Shown here piece after piece: positions 50,100-57,470 of a stretch of DNA of 64,000 bases; positions within the stretch are counted from its first letter, which is position 1; each line of letters opens with the position of its first letter. Under the pieces are notes generated by a model. It did not search any database, was not told the DNA's origin, and saw nothing but the letters and a program-made list of their open reading frames with translations. The stretch is from positions 1-64,000 of the IMG/VR virus record IMGVR_UViG_3300013120_000738. The stretch is one strand, 5' to 3'. The position numbers were made by a program, and so were the translations under genes. The stretch is from a virus.

Positions 50100-50385
50100 C
50101 TGACAATTTTACCTTTATAGTTTCTTTTGTTTGTTTCTCTTCTGGCATTGTTAATAATATAAATGGTACTCCAGAAACTACAATATGTAGTTCATCAGTC
50201 TCATGATCATAATTGACAATCAAACCATGCCATGTAGTAAACCATTTAGACCAAACAAAATAATCGCCGAATTGTGGCTTATATTGGGATCTAGGTTTGT
50301 ACTGAGCCAGTACTGTCGGATTCGCTAGGTTTTGTTGTTCTAGTGAGTTTGTGGGTGTAGATGTCGTATTTGTAGATGAAACCAT
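50020..50385 (-). CDS. Hypothetical protein, 121 aa
   Basis: Starts with a Thr/Ser/Asn-rich stretch, then 'FGDYFVWSKWFTTWHGLIVNYD', an SH3-like beta sequence. Overlaps both neighbours. No family recognised. Confidence 0.4.
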   Translation of the reverse strand: MVSSTNTTSTPTNSLEQQNLANPTVLAQYKPRSQYKPQFGDYFVWSKWFTTWHGLIVNYDHETDELHIVVSGVPFILLTMPEEKQTKETIKVKLSDVKTAANGKFAILQHETSQNANVWYI

Positions 50386-50833
50386 CGCCTAAATCCCAAT
50401 AAATAAGTGTGCCTTGCCGATACCCACCCAACCACTGCCTTATAAACTTGTCAACCCAAACAACACCTTCACTACCTTTCCCTATGGTAGCAGGCTTCAT
50501 CAATATACCATTCACTTCTGTAGGAGAACTATTGTCTCTTAATTGCTCCTCATGTTCTATCCATTTCTTGACTAAATCAAGACCTTCGATAAGCATTTCT
50601 CGCTTGGTCCTGGATTTTGTGTTTGCTGATACTTGTACTTGTCTGGATCCAGATTCTGTTTCGGCCTGTAATGTCGTACTCAGTGGTACTGTTCGAGAAG
50701 CCTCGTTCTTGCTAGGATCAAGTTCTGCTACTACTCTTTTTATATCACCAAGGGAATGGATTTCAGCCGGTTTTAGGATCTCCGGCCCCAACTTCCTCAT
50801 TTCCCTCTCCCTCGCCATATCCAATTCCAGCAT
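50291..50833 (-). CDS. Hypothetical protein, 180 aa
   Basis: Helical N-terminal half, then a C-terminal part with 'WVDKFIRQWLGGYRQGTLIYWDLGDGFIYKY' (in parts), again SH3-like. An internal Met at 50818 is an alternative start. It overlaps the membrane protein gene upstream by 71 bp. No family recognised. Confidence 0.4.
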   Translation of the reverse strand: MLELDMAREREMRKLGPEILKPAEIHSLGDIKRVVAELDPSKNEASRTVPLSTTLQAETESGSRQVQVSANTKSRTKREMLIEGLDLVKKWIEHEEQLRDNSSPTEVNGILMKPATIGKGSEGVVWVDKFIRQWLGGYRQGTLIYWDLGDGFIYKYDIYTHKLTRTTKPSESDSTGSVQT

Positions 50834-51266
50834 CTTCCTGCTCCGACACTCTAACTAATAAATCATGGGTACGTACGCGACCACGCCTTACTATCTCAAA
50901 AATAGCATGTGTCCAATTTGAAATCCTATGTATGATTAAAGTAGAAATTAACCAGCATACCAAAACATTATTGACTAGAGCACGCGGCCCATCTAATGAT
51001 ACAAATAAAGCTAGAAAGCCCGAAGTCCATACACTAGTACAATAACCACAACTCCATAGTTCATCTACAAACACTTTAAATCTTTGAAAATATGTATCGG
51101 GTGGTGGTTTATCAATAGGGTATGTCCATTTTTTCCACGGATCCCTAAAGAACTTAGCGGAGAACTTAGAATCCACTATTAATTCTGCTAGAGCTTCACT
51201 AGCTAGACCCAGCAGAATATATTGAACTATTACAAATAGCAATTGTTCAAAGGACATTAAAACCAT
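50763..51266 (-). CDS. DUF1360-like membrane protein
   Basis: 167 aa with two or three membrane helices. 'DELWSCGYCTSVWTSGFLALFV' carries the C-x-Y-C-x-x-x-W motif typical of DUF1360-type proteins. 'LLFVIVQYILLGLASEALAEL' is the first helix. The C-terminus is Gly/Glu-rich. Role unknown; present in some phages and Gram-positive bacteria. Confidence 0.5.
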   Translation of the reverse strand: MVLMSFEQLLFVIVQYILLGLASEALAELIVDSKFSAKFFRDPWKKWTYPIDKPPPDTYFQRFKVFVDELWSCGYCTSVWTSGFLALFVSLDGPRALVNNVLVCWLISTLIIHRISNWTHAIFEIVRRGRVRTHDLLVRVSEQEDAGIGYGEGEGNEEVGAGDPKTG

Positions 51267-51793
51267 TCCGCTTTCTGTTTATGTGGACAAATCCCATCGT
51301 TTCTAGCACGTCCGCAATTACAATTGAAACATAACACCTGATATCCATCTGGGAAATCATTCTTCTTCAACCAATATGCTAATCGTTTCCTATCACCTCG
51401 ATGTTGTTTATGACCATCACTGTTGATATGATCGATTGTTAAAAAGAAGATATTCGTTTCGCCACAACACGCACATTTTGGCCCACCATAATGATTTAAG
51501 ACCTCAAGAAATAATTGGCGTGACCGCCTCCGATAATACCCAGGATTTGACTTACGCCATTCAGCCGCAGATTCAACATATTTACTAGCACATGCTTCGC
51601 ATAACGTCTTTCCAGGGCGTGCTGTAGAACCGCAACGACATGTTCCAGTAGCAGCTAACTTCGAGTGGCGACGCTGCCGTGCTTCTTTTCGTTTTTGTTT
51701 ACAATATGTACAACAAATAGAATTATGTTCGGGTTCACGACAACCACATCTAACGCATTTATTATTTGCTTTTCTATCAGCGTACTTACCCAT
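51257..51793 (-). CDS. HNH endonuclease with several zinc motifs
   Basis: About 178 aa from MGKYADRK at 51793, with AGGGTACC before it; the longer frame starts at 51820. Two N-terminal zinc knuckles ('CVRCGCREPEH', 'CRCGS', 'LCEACASKY') are followed by the nuclease core 'CACCGETNIFFLTIDHINSDGH' and 'LCFNCNCGRARNDGICPH' (parts). The H-I-N within 'DHINSDG' and the C-x-x-C pairs fit HNH nucleases. Probably a freestanding homing nuclease, as it lies between unrelated small genes. Confidence 0.75.
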   Translation of the reverse strand: MGKYADRKANNKCVRCGCREPEHNSICCTYCKQKRKEARQRRHSKLAATGTCRCGSTARPGKTLCEACASKYVESAAEWRKSNPGYYRRRSRQLFLEVLNHYGGPKCACCGETNIFFLTIDHINSDGHKQHRGDRKRLAYWLKKNDFPDGYQVLCFNCNCGRARNDGICPHKQKAEWF

Positions 51794-51839
51794 GGTACCC
51801 TTTTTTGTCATATTTGACAAAATGGGTACACCACACCGC

Positions 51840-52100
51840 TTATGAGATATGCTTGCAGTTCACGTTAGCACATTGAATTCTCTGACGACTAGCAATAACA
51901 ACAAGCATCGTTGGGTATCCACATTTCGGGCACCTTTGACGTGGTACTACATATTGTCGTTTTATCTCGACATTTCTTGTAGAAGGCTTACGAGAAACTC
52001 TATGAATCGCCGCTCTCTTTTTCTTCTTCGTAGATGGGCGATTTACTACTTGTTGTCGAACAGTTCTAGGACTACCTTTTCCACCACCACAGCAAGGCAT
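51840..52100 (-). CDS. Small basic zinc-ribbon protein, 86 aa
   Basis: Starts MPCCGGGKGSPR, has a Lys/Arg-rich middle and a C-terminal ribbon 'CPKCGYPTMLVV...CANVNC'. Related in its first part to the 55-codon gene just upstream. May bind DNA or RNA. No family recognised. Confidence 0.5.
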   Translation of the reverse strand: MPCCGGGKGSPRTVRQQVVNRPSTKKKKRAAIHRVSRKPSTRNVEIKRQYVVPRQRCPKCGYPTMLVVIASRQRIQCANVNCKHIS

Positions 52101-52102
52101 AG

Positions 52103-52270
52103 TTACACTCTATATCTGTTTAGGTTATTGGCTGGCTGTGTGGCAACAATTATAGGTTTTCTAGCATTTAATCTAATAGTTTTCTTTTCTATCGCCCTCT
52201 TTGAAAGAGAACGACCCGCCGGTCTAGAAATCCTAATAGGTTGTTTGCCACCACAAGATCCACAAGACAT
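52103..52270 (-). CDS. Small basic Cys-containing protein, 55 aa
   Basis: Starts MSCGSCGGKQPIRISRPAG and is strongly basic. A good ribosome site GGAGTGTATA precedes it. Its CxxCGG start and basic composition match the N-terminal part of the neighbouring 86-aa protein. It is probably a tandem duplicate that lacks the zinc ribbon. Function unknown. Confidence 0.5.
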   Translation of the reverse strand: MSCGSCGGKQPIRISRPAGRSLSKRAIEKKTIRLNARKPIIVATQPANNLNRYRV

Positions 52271-52285
52271 TATACACTCCTATTT

Positions 52286-52942
52286 CTAGGTTTGTACAAA
52301 TATCGTCTTTGGATCTATATTAGCGGCAAAATCACGCCACCGGCATAAACAAGGCTCTAAGAGAGCAAGAGACACCATCACAGGATTCTTCTTAGAATGG
52401 GAAACATCTAGTTCTATTTCACCACATCTATCATAGCAATTCACGAGGATATGTGGGAATGGTAGTGTACCAGGCACCGGGGAAGTAGTAATATCAAACT
52501 TATTGACTGGATACCATGTTTCTATCAAACACTGTGGAAATGCTATCCAGTCGAAGTTTGGATGGGGTTTAAAAAACAATAATGGATATCTAATTTGTTC
52601 TATCTTCTCAGACAATATTATAGCATCATATGTTACCTGATGCCACCACTCTGTGAACTTAGCCGTTTTAGGACTAGACATAAGGCCATCTAGGCTAAAT
52701 CCCTGGCCTTTCTTGGCCTCTATGGCGAATATAGTATCACCCTCTACAGGTATTACATCGCCTACACCCTCTACCACCTTTACATCATCTCCACGCCCTT
52801 CAACCCGCCGCCGCCGAAATTCCTTACCAGTCCATTCTTTGAGTAATTTAGCCACACGGCGCTCATGAGCCTTAGCAGTCCTGACATTACTCTTGCCAGT
52901 TTTGGAGAATTTCTTTTTCTGTTCTTCTGTCAACTCGGCCAT
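52286..52942 (-). CDS. PD-(D/E)XK nuclease-like protein (resolvase-like)
   Basis: 218 aa. 'KAHERRVAKLLKEWTGKEFRRRRVEG' followed by 'GDVIPVEGDTIFAIEAKKGQGF' (parts) is the R-E-R helix, D and E-x-K pattern of Holliday-junction-resolvase-like and related nucleases. The second half ('IRYPLLFFKPHPNFDWIAF') is unusual for a resolvase. It may cut branched or invading DNA during replication or packaging. The call is by motif; the exact substrate is not shown. Confidence 0.6.
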   Translation of the reverse strand: MAELTEEQKKKFSKTGKSNVRTAKAHERRVAKLLKEWTGKEFRRRRVEGRGDDVKVVEGVGDVIPVEGDTIFAIEAKKGQGFSLDGLMSSPKTAKFTEWWHQVTYDAIILSEKIEQIRYPLLFFKPHPNFDWIAFPQCLIETWYPVNKFDITTSPVPGTLPFPHILVNCYDRCGEIELDVSHSKKNPVMVSLALLEPCLCRWRDFAANIDPKTIFVQT

Positions 52943-52987
52943 AATTACACCTCAAAGTTACAATACCTTATGTACAGGAGTGATATC

Positions 52988-53563
52988 ATGGCAACCAACA
53001 AAATAACTTTCAAAATACAGAAGGCAATATTTCGTTTCCTAGGTGACATAAAATGGGCTGGTATACTTCACCCATTCTGGTTCGTAATTAATGCTAGAAA
53101 TTGCCGATTAAAAGGCAAACATTATCGGCAACTAGAACCATTAATCAAACCCGGTGATATCATTATACGTCGGTTTGAAGGATATGTTGATAAATGGTTC
53201 ATCCCCGGCTGGTGGAATCATGCGGGATTATACGTAGGTGATAACGAAATTATCCACGCTATCAGTGACGGTGTACTCATAGAAGATCTTATAGACTTTA
53301 TGAGAACTGATCATATGATAGTACTACGAGCACCGGAGAAATACCGAGAAGAAGCTATCGAATTAGCCAGGAAAGCTGTCGGAAGTGAATATGATTTCGA
53401 TTTTGATTTCAAGAGTACATTAAGATTTAGTTGTACAGAACTTATAAGTCATTGCTTCCCAGGACTTATCACTGGGTCAAAACGATTCGGTAGAGTTACT
53501 GTAGTAGCGGATGATATTGTCAACAATTCACAACTAGAAGTAGTTTGGGATTCTACTAAATGA
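52988..53563 (+). CDS. Permuted NlpC/P60-type (YiiX-like) protein
   Basis: About 191 aa from ATG 52988 with ACAGGAGTGATATC before it; the longer frame from 52865 is not supported. 'KPGDIIIRRFEGYVDKWFIPGWWNHAGLYVG' (parts) and 'LRFSCTELISHCFP' give the order His then Cys of permuted papain-like enzymes such as YiiX, which hydrolyse amide or ester bonds in the cell wall or lipids. It may take part in host-envelope opening or in bond transfer. It overlaps the sulfotransferase by 4 bp, so they are co-translated. Confidence 0.65.
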   Translation: MATNKITFKIQKAIFRFLGDIKWAGILHPFWFVINARNCRLKGKHYRQLEPLIKPGDIIIRRFEGYVDKWFIPGWWNHAGLYVGDNEIIHAISDGVLIEDLIDFMRTDHMIVLRAPEKYREEAIELARKAVGSEYDFDFDFKSTLRFSCTELISHCFPGLITGSKRFGRVTVVADDIVNNSQLEVVWDSTK

Positions 53564-54360
53564 GAGTGCTAATAAATGAAGACAAAAAGCTCTGCTTCTG
53601 GACATCACAGAAGGCTGGCAGCACAACACTTTTTATATGGTTTCTAAAGACTATTGGCCAATATGAAAGAGCTTTAAAAGTCGGACTAAGAAGATATAGA
53701 AATCAAAGTGGTAAGTGGGCATCATGGAGCCAACGCAAAAAAGAATTCCTCCGAAACCCAGATCAAGATAAATATTATAAAGTTGCTCTTGTTAGAAATC
53801 CATATGCAAGGGCCGTAAGCATATTTCTCCACTGCCTTGAACGGCATCCACAAAATATTAGTGATAGGAAATTAAATCCTAGATTATTAGCTGAAAATCC
53901 ACGAGTAATAGTAAGAGTCGATTATAGCAAATTCGGTTTGACACCAAACCTATCATTCCATGATTTCCTATTATTGTTGATAGAAAACCAAAAAACGAAA
54001 AAAGGGTGGTTTGAAGGACATACACTACCACAATTACGCAGAAGAATCGACATATCGTATTTCAGTCAGATTATTAAATTAGAAAGCATCGAAGCAGAAT
54101 TAGACCAACTAAATCAAAGATTCGAATTAGGTGTCCAATATAAAGATTGCGACGTACCTCACCATACTGAGAGACGCACAGAAGAAGAGACTTTCGAAAC
54201 AGAACATTACAATCTTGGATATAGGAGCCTATATGATCTATATGATGGAGTATTCCCAGATTTCCATCATTTCTATACACCAGAAATTATAGATTTATTA
54301 GCTGAAATCCACGGCATAGATTTAGAAAGTCTGGATTATCCCAGCCCATTAGCTAGGTAG
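53560..54360 (+). CDS. Sulfotransferase-like protein, copy 2
   Basis: 266 aa. 'KLCFWTSQKAGSTTLFIWFLK' is the phosphosulfate loop (K-A-G-S-T) and 'YKVALVRNPYARAVSIFLHC' the 3'-phosphate site (V-R-N-P-x-x-R-x-x-S), as in carbohydrate sulfotransferases. The rest is only loosely related to copy 1. It transfers sulfate from PAPS to an unknown acceptor. Operon with the YiiX-like enzyme suggests a common envelope target (inference). Confidence 0.75.
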   Translation: MRVLINEDKKLCFWTSQKAGSTTLFIWFLKTIGQYERALKVGLRRYRNQSGKWASWSQRKKEFLRNPDQDKYYKVALVRNPYARAVSIFLHCLERHPQNISDRKLNPRLLAENPRVIVRVDYSKFGLTPNLSFHDFLLLLIENQKTKKGWFEGHTLPQLRRRIDISYFSQIIKLESIEAELDQLNQRFELGVQYKDCDVPHHTERRTEEETFETEHYNLGYRSLYDLYDGVFPDFHHFYTPEIIDLLAEIHGIDLESLDYPSPLAR

Positions 54361-54631
54361 CACTATTCACATCGCCAGCATCATACGTTACAATCATATT
54401 CTGATCCATATGATATAACACAAAATCGCTGGCAGCTTCAAGTTCTAGATAAGTCTTCACATCCGGATTATTAGCAGTATTTGGTATAGAGGAATCGGCA
54501 AGTACCCTATGATCGTGCGATCCCGTCAGATGTTGTGCGATAGTAGTAGTATTACTATCCTTATCCACAACATTCCCGGAGGCATCTACTTTTAGAAAAC
54601 CAGTACGCGCAACATGTATACCAACAGCCAT
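54353..54631 (-). CDS. Hypothetical protein, 92 aa
   Basis: Beta-rich, Thr/Asn/Asp-rich protein starting MAVGIHVARTGFLKVDASGN. Composition and size resemble small phage virion or fibre accessory proteins. No family recognised. Converges with the sulfotransferase gene, overlapping by 8 bp. Confidence 0.45.
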   Translation of the reverse strand: MAVGIHVARTGFLKVDASGNVVDKDSNTTTIAQHLTGSHDHRVLADSSIPNTANNPDVKTYLELEAASDFVLYHMDQNMIVTYDAGDVNSAT

Positions 54632-54647
54632 GATTCAATCTCCTGAT

Positions 54648-55499
54648 TTATATTTGAGATGGAGATAATTGTAGGAATGGTGGTAATAAATCCGTTTCTT
54701 CGGATACAAAACCCATCACTTTGTACTTACCAACTAACTCATCTATCTTTTTCTTGTCCCACCTGATTGGCTTTTGCATAGTTGACCAAACATACTTCCT
54801 ATTAGCAAGCAATCGTGGACACAATGATAAATCTATTAGTAATAAATTCTTATAATATAGCTGGCTACCCTGCGTTTGAAGAAATTCATTTAAGGATTGA
54901 ACACCTTCTAGCATAGCAGCCGATTTCTTAGGACCAATTCCACGATACCCATCAATTGAATCAGCCTTATCACCCATCAAGGCTTTTTGAGCAGCTGGAT
55001 TAATATGTGGGACGGACATCATTTCTTGTTTCTTCGGGTCCCACACTTCTACCGTTGGATACACAAATGGCATCTGTATCATATCGGAATCGGTAGAAAT
55101 AATTACACTATCACTAGGATGAATAGTATTCACAGCAGCATATATTAAGTCGTCTGCCTCCATCTGTGCCTTAAAATATTGGCGAACATTCATAAACGGA
55201 AGAATTTCCATCGCCACCCTAGTAGTAATGGCCAAATCCTCAGAAATATCCTCAACATATTGACTATTAGATCTATCTTTATATGTCTCCAGAACAAGTC
55301 TACGCCACACCTTTGTCTTCGGTGCATCCCAGAAAATGTGAACAGAAGATGGATTAAATCTGCCTATCCAAGATGATAACTGGCGTAGAAATATCACAAA
55401 ATAGTGATATTTAATAGTATGCCTTCTATCAGCCTTAACAGCATATATAGCCCTATAAAGGGCATTACGAGCATCAACAAGTAAGGCTTTATTAGGCAT
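54648..55499 (-). CDS. 5'-3' exonuclease (FEN / Pol I N-terminal type)
   Basis: About 283 aa from MPNKALLVDARN at 55499; a GTG at 55541 would add 14 residues. 'LLVDARNALYRAIYA', 'VHIFWDAPKTKVWRR', 'FKAQMEADDLIYA', 'VIISTDSDMIQM' and 'GDKADSIDGYRGIGPKKSAAML' supply the acidic metal sites and the helix-hairpin-helix. It removes RNA primers and flaps, as T4 RNase H or the Pol I N-terminus. Pol A here lacks this domain, so the two are separate polypeptides. No ribosome site is seen; a strong 12-bp hairpin sits just upstream of the start. Confidence 0.85.
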   Translation of the reverse strand: MPNKALLVDARNALYRAIYAVKADRRHTIKYHYFVIFLRQLSSWIGRFNPSSVHIFWDAPKTKVWRRLVLETYKDRSNSQYVEDISEDLAITTRVAMEILPFMNVRQYFKAQMEADDLIYAAVNTIHPSDSVIISTDSDMIQMPFVYPTVEVWDPKKQEMMSVPHINPAAQKALMGDKADSIDGYRGIGPKKSAAMLEGVQSLNEFLQTQGSQLYYKNLLLIDLSLCPRLLANRKYVWSTMQKPIRWDKKKIDELVGKYKVMGFVSEETDLLPPFLQLSPSQI

Positions 55500-55508
55500 A
55501 ATAGGGGA

Positions 55509-55541
55509 GTGGGGCGGGAGGGAACAGGGCTCCCGCCCCAC
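55509..55541. promoter_or_regulatory. 12-bp hairpin in the leader of the 5'-3' exonuclease gene
   Basis: GTGGGGCGGGAG at 55509-55520 pairs perfectly with CTCCCGCCCCAC at 55530-55541 around a 9-nt loop. On the minus strand it lies after the SSB stop and 9 nt before the exonuclease ATG. It could end SSB transcription or mask translation of the exonuclease. It has no T-run. Confidence 0.6.
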
Positions 55542-55555
55542 GTGGCGAAAGGAGA

Positions 55556-56596
55556 TTAGTCTTCGTCGTCGAGTTGCTCGAGAAGAGCACTTATTTCTTC
55601 ACTCTCGACATCATCGCCCGCAGGCTCAGTATCGGATGTCTCCTCCTGAACAGGGGCCTCACCCGCCAAATCATCTGAGCTATCGTCAGTTGGCCCAGCC
55701 TCGGCCTCAGATTCCTCAACTGGCCCAGCCTCGGACTCATCCTCAACCGGCCCAGCCTCAGCCTCATCAGTAGGAGCCGTTTCATCCTTATCAAAGCCTC
55801 CAGATTCCTCGTGTTGGTCGTCAGCATTTGATAGGAATGCGAACATCTTCTTGATGTCTGCGGGATTCGGTTCTTCCACCTTCGAGAACAAGTTATGGCG
55901 TAACCTCAGAAGGGCTTTGATGCCCTTTTCATTTGGCTCGCCTTTCTTACCTACCATTGGGACGGGCTCGCCATCTTTCGTGACAAAGTGGCTTGTTTTG
56001 TAACTATTCTGCTTACCACTCTTTATCACTTCCAATTGGAAGATGAAGGCCGCATGTTCGTCGTAAAAGACGCCATGTGCTTCAGGTTCTTCTTCATCAC
56101 CCTTATCATCACGGTACAATGCAGCGGTCCAGATGTCGAGGCACGTCTTGGGGGCATTGTAGTACTTTACCTTACCGCGAAGTTCCTCAGGGTTGCCTTG
56201 CCAATGTGTGAAATAAATATTGACCATCGAGTATTTGGATGGCAACCAAATCTCTCTGATTTTCTTCCGTGCATCTTCGTCTTTCTCTTCCCTAAGGAGA
56301 TCAAGGCCGAATTGGCAAATCTCACACTCAGAATTGTCCCAGGACCGTGGGCATGGGTGTGGCCGCATATTGATCCAGTGATTGCCATGTTGCAAGAAGA
56401 AGTGATCCATAGTCTCCTTGGCAGTACCGGATTTGAGTACATCACCCTTCTGTATCGGCGGTAGGACAAAATACCGATACTTGATAGCCTCGGTCGTGCT
56501 TGTGGCTTTCGCGGGCTTGAACTCGTCCGGATCAGCGAATTTCCCGCCCATTTGAGACTTCAATTTCTTGCGGATTGCTTCTACATCGTAACTCAT
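55556..56596 (-). CDS. Single-stranded DNA-binding protein, gp32-like
   Basis: 346 aa. An N-terminal basic region precedes a core with a zinc site ('HPCPRSWDNSECEICQFG') and OB-fold-like strands ('YRYFVLPPI', 'YSMVNIYFTHWQG'). The last 90 residues are very acidic, with repeats around E-A-G-P. gp32-type proteins coat ssDNA at forks and use the acidic tail to recruit partners. The repeats make the tail longer than in T4 gp32 (301 aa). Next to exonuclease, polymerase, helicase and RecA genes. Confidence 0.75.
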   Translation of the reverse strand: MSYDVEAIRKKLKSQMGGKFADPDEFKPAKATSTTEAIKYRYFVLPPIQKGDVLKSGTAKETMDHFFLQHGNHWINMRPHPCPRSWDNSECEICQFGLDLLREEKDEDARKKIREIWLPSKYSMVNIYFTHWQGNPEELRGKVKYYNAPKTCLDIWTAALYRDDKGDEEEPEAHGVFYDEHAAFIFQLEVIKSGKQNSYKTSHFVTKDGEPVPMVGKKGEPNEKGIKALLRLRHNLFSKVEEPNPADIKKMFAFLSNADDQHEESGGFDKDETAPTDEAEAGPVEDESEAGPVEESEAEAGPTDDSSDDLAGEAPVQEETSDTEPAGDDVESEEISALLEQLDDED

Positions 56597-56650
56597 TTTC
56601 AGTGCTCCAGTTTCAGCTTTTCAGTTTCATTTTCAGTTTCAGTTTCATTT

Positions 56651-57193
56651 TCAGGTGCTTTTGTCATACTCTTGTCGCTTGAACCCAGATAATGATCTGG
56701 CCAGTTCAGCTTTCATTTTCAACGCTTCGACCATGTGATACAATTTCCCGGTTTGCATTTGCAATGTCGCTAATTTTGCATCTGCTTCTTTTACACTATC
56801 CTCCGCTTCTAGTACCATTTTGACTTGATCTGCAGTAAGCCTTACATTATCCTTGGCAGCGTCATCCTGTACTTTCTTGATCGCCTTACCCTTCGCAGCC
56901 TTTAGGCCCCTCTCCGCAAGAGTCGCCCAAAATCTACTCTCCGAGTAAACCGCCGACCAGAATGCATATTGACCAGGAAGGTCTTGCATCTGATCCTCAA
57001 GAATATCATAATCAAGGTCGAGCTCCGGGAGCATATCGACCTCAACTCGCATCTTTTTCGGGAGCCCAGGTCTAATTTCCCTAACTGGATCATCAACCGC
57101 TAATTTGACCTTGAATCGAAATAATGTCGATTCAACCAAATCCACAGGAATATTCTCATCAATCCACTTAGGTCTTTTCTGCTTCTTGCTCAT
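56651..57193 (-). CDS. Possible recombination mediator (UvsY-like)
   Basis: About 180 aa from MSKKQKRPKW at 57193. Charged helical protein: 'DYDILEDQMQDLPGQYAFWSAV' then 'VRLTADQVKMVLEAEDSVKEADAKLA' (parts). The position after SSB and near RecA fits a loader such as T4 UvsY, but sequence similarity is weak. Treat as an unknown coiled-coil protein with a context hint. Confidence 0.35.
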   Translation of the reverse strand: MSKKQKRPKWIDENIPVDLVESTLFRFKVKLAVDDPVREIRPGLPKKMRVEVDMLPELDLDYDILEDQMQDLPGQYAFWSAVYSESRFWATLAERGLKAAKGKAIKKVQDDAAKDNVRLTADQVKMVLEAEDSVKEADAKLATLQMQTGKLYHMVEALKMKAELARSLSGFKRQEYDKST

Positions 57194-57470
57194 CAGGTGG
57201 GCTCCAGGCATTCATATTAAAGCCCTGATAATCGTCCAATACACCATCGTCTGTGTCATTCTGCATAGTATTATCTGGTGGTTGTAACGATTGCCAGGCA
57301 TTTCTCTGGAATGTAGGTTGAATTCTTTGTTTAGCTTGTCCTATAATTACTGCTCCAGCCGCTTTCTCAGCAATTTTCACCTTAGCACGATCTATCTTCT
57401 TAGCCTTTTTCTTCTTCCTCTGGAGACGTCTTTTTGCCTTCTCACGTAATTTATTTTCTTTGCTCTTCAT
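57168..57470 (-). CDS. Small basic protein, 100 aa
   Basis: The first 35 residues are Lys/Arg-rich ('RKKKKAKKIDRAKVKIAEKAA'), likely nucleic-acid-binding; the rest is Asn/Gln/Asp-rich and probably disordered. Overlaps the gene downstream and the polymerase upstream. No family recognised. Confidence 0.45.
   Translation of the reverse strand: MKSKENKLREKAKRRLQRKKKKAKKIDRAKVKIAEKAAGAVIIGQAKQRIQPTFQRNAWQSLQPPDNTMQNDTDDGVLDDYQGFNMNAWSPPDEQEAEKT

Noticed and set aside
52865-52987. Longer N-terminus for the YiiX-like gene
   Set aside because: It would overlap the divergent nuclease gene; a clear ribosome site precedes ATG 52988.
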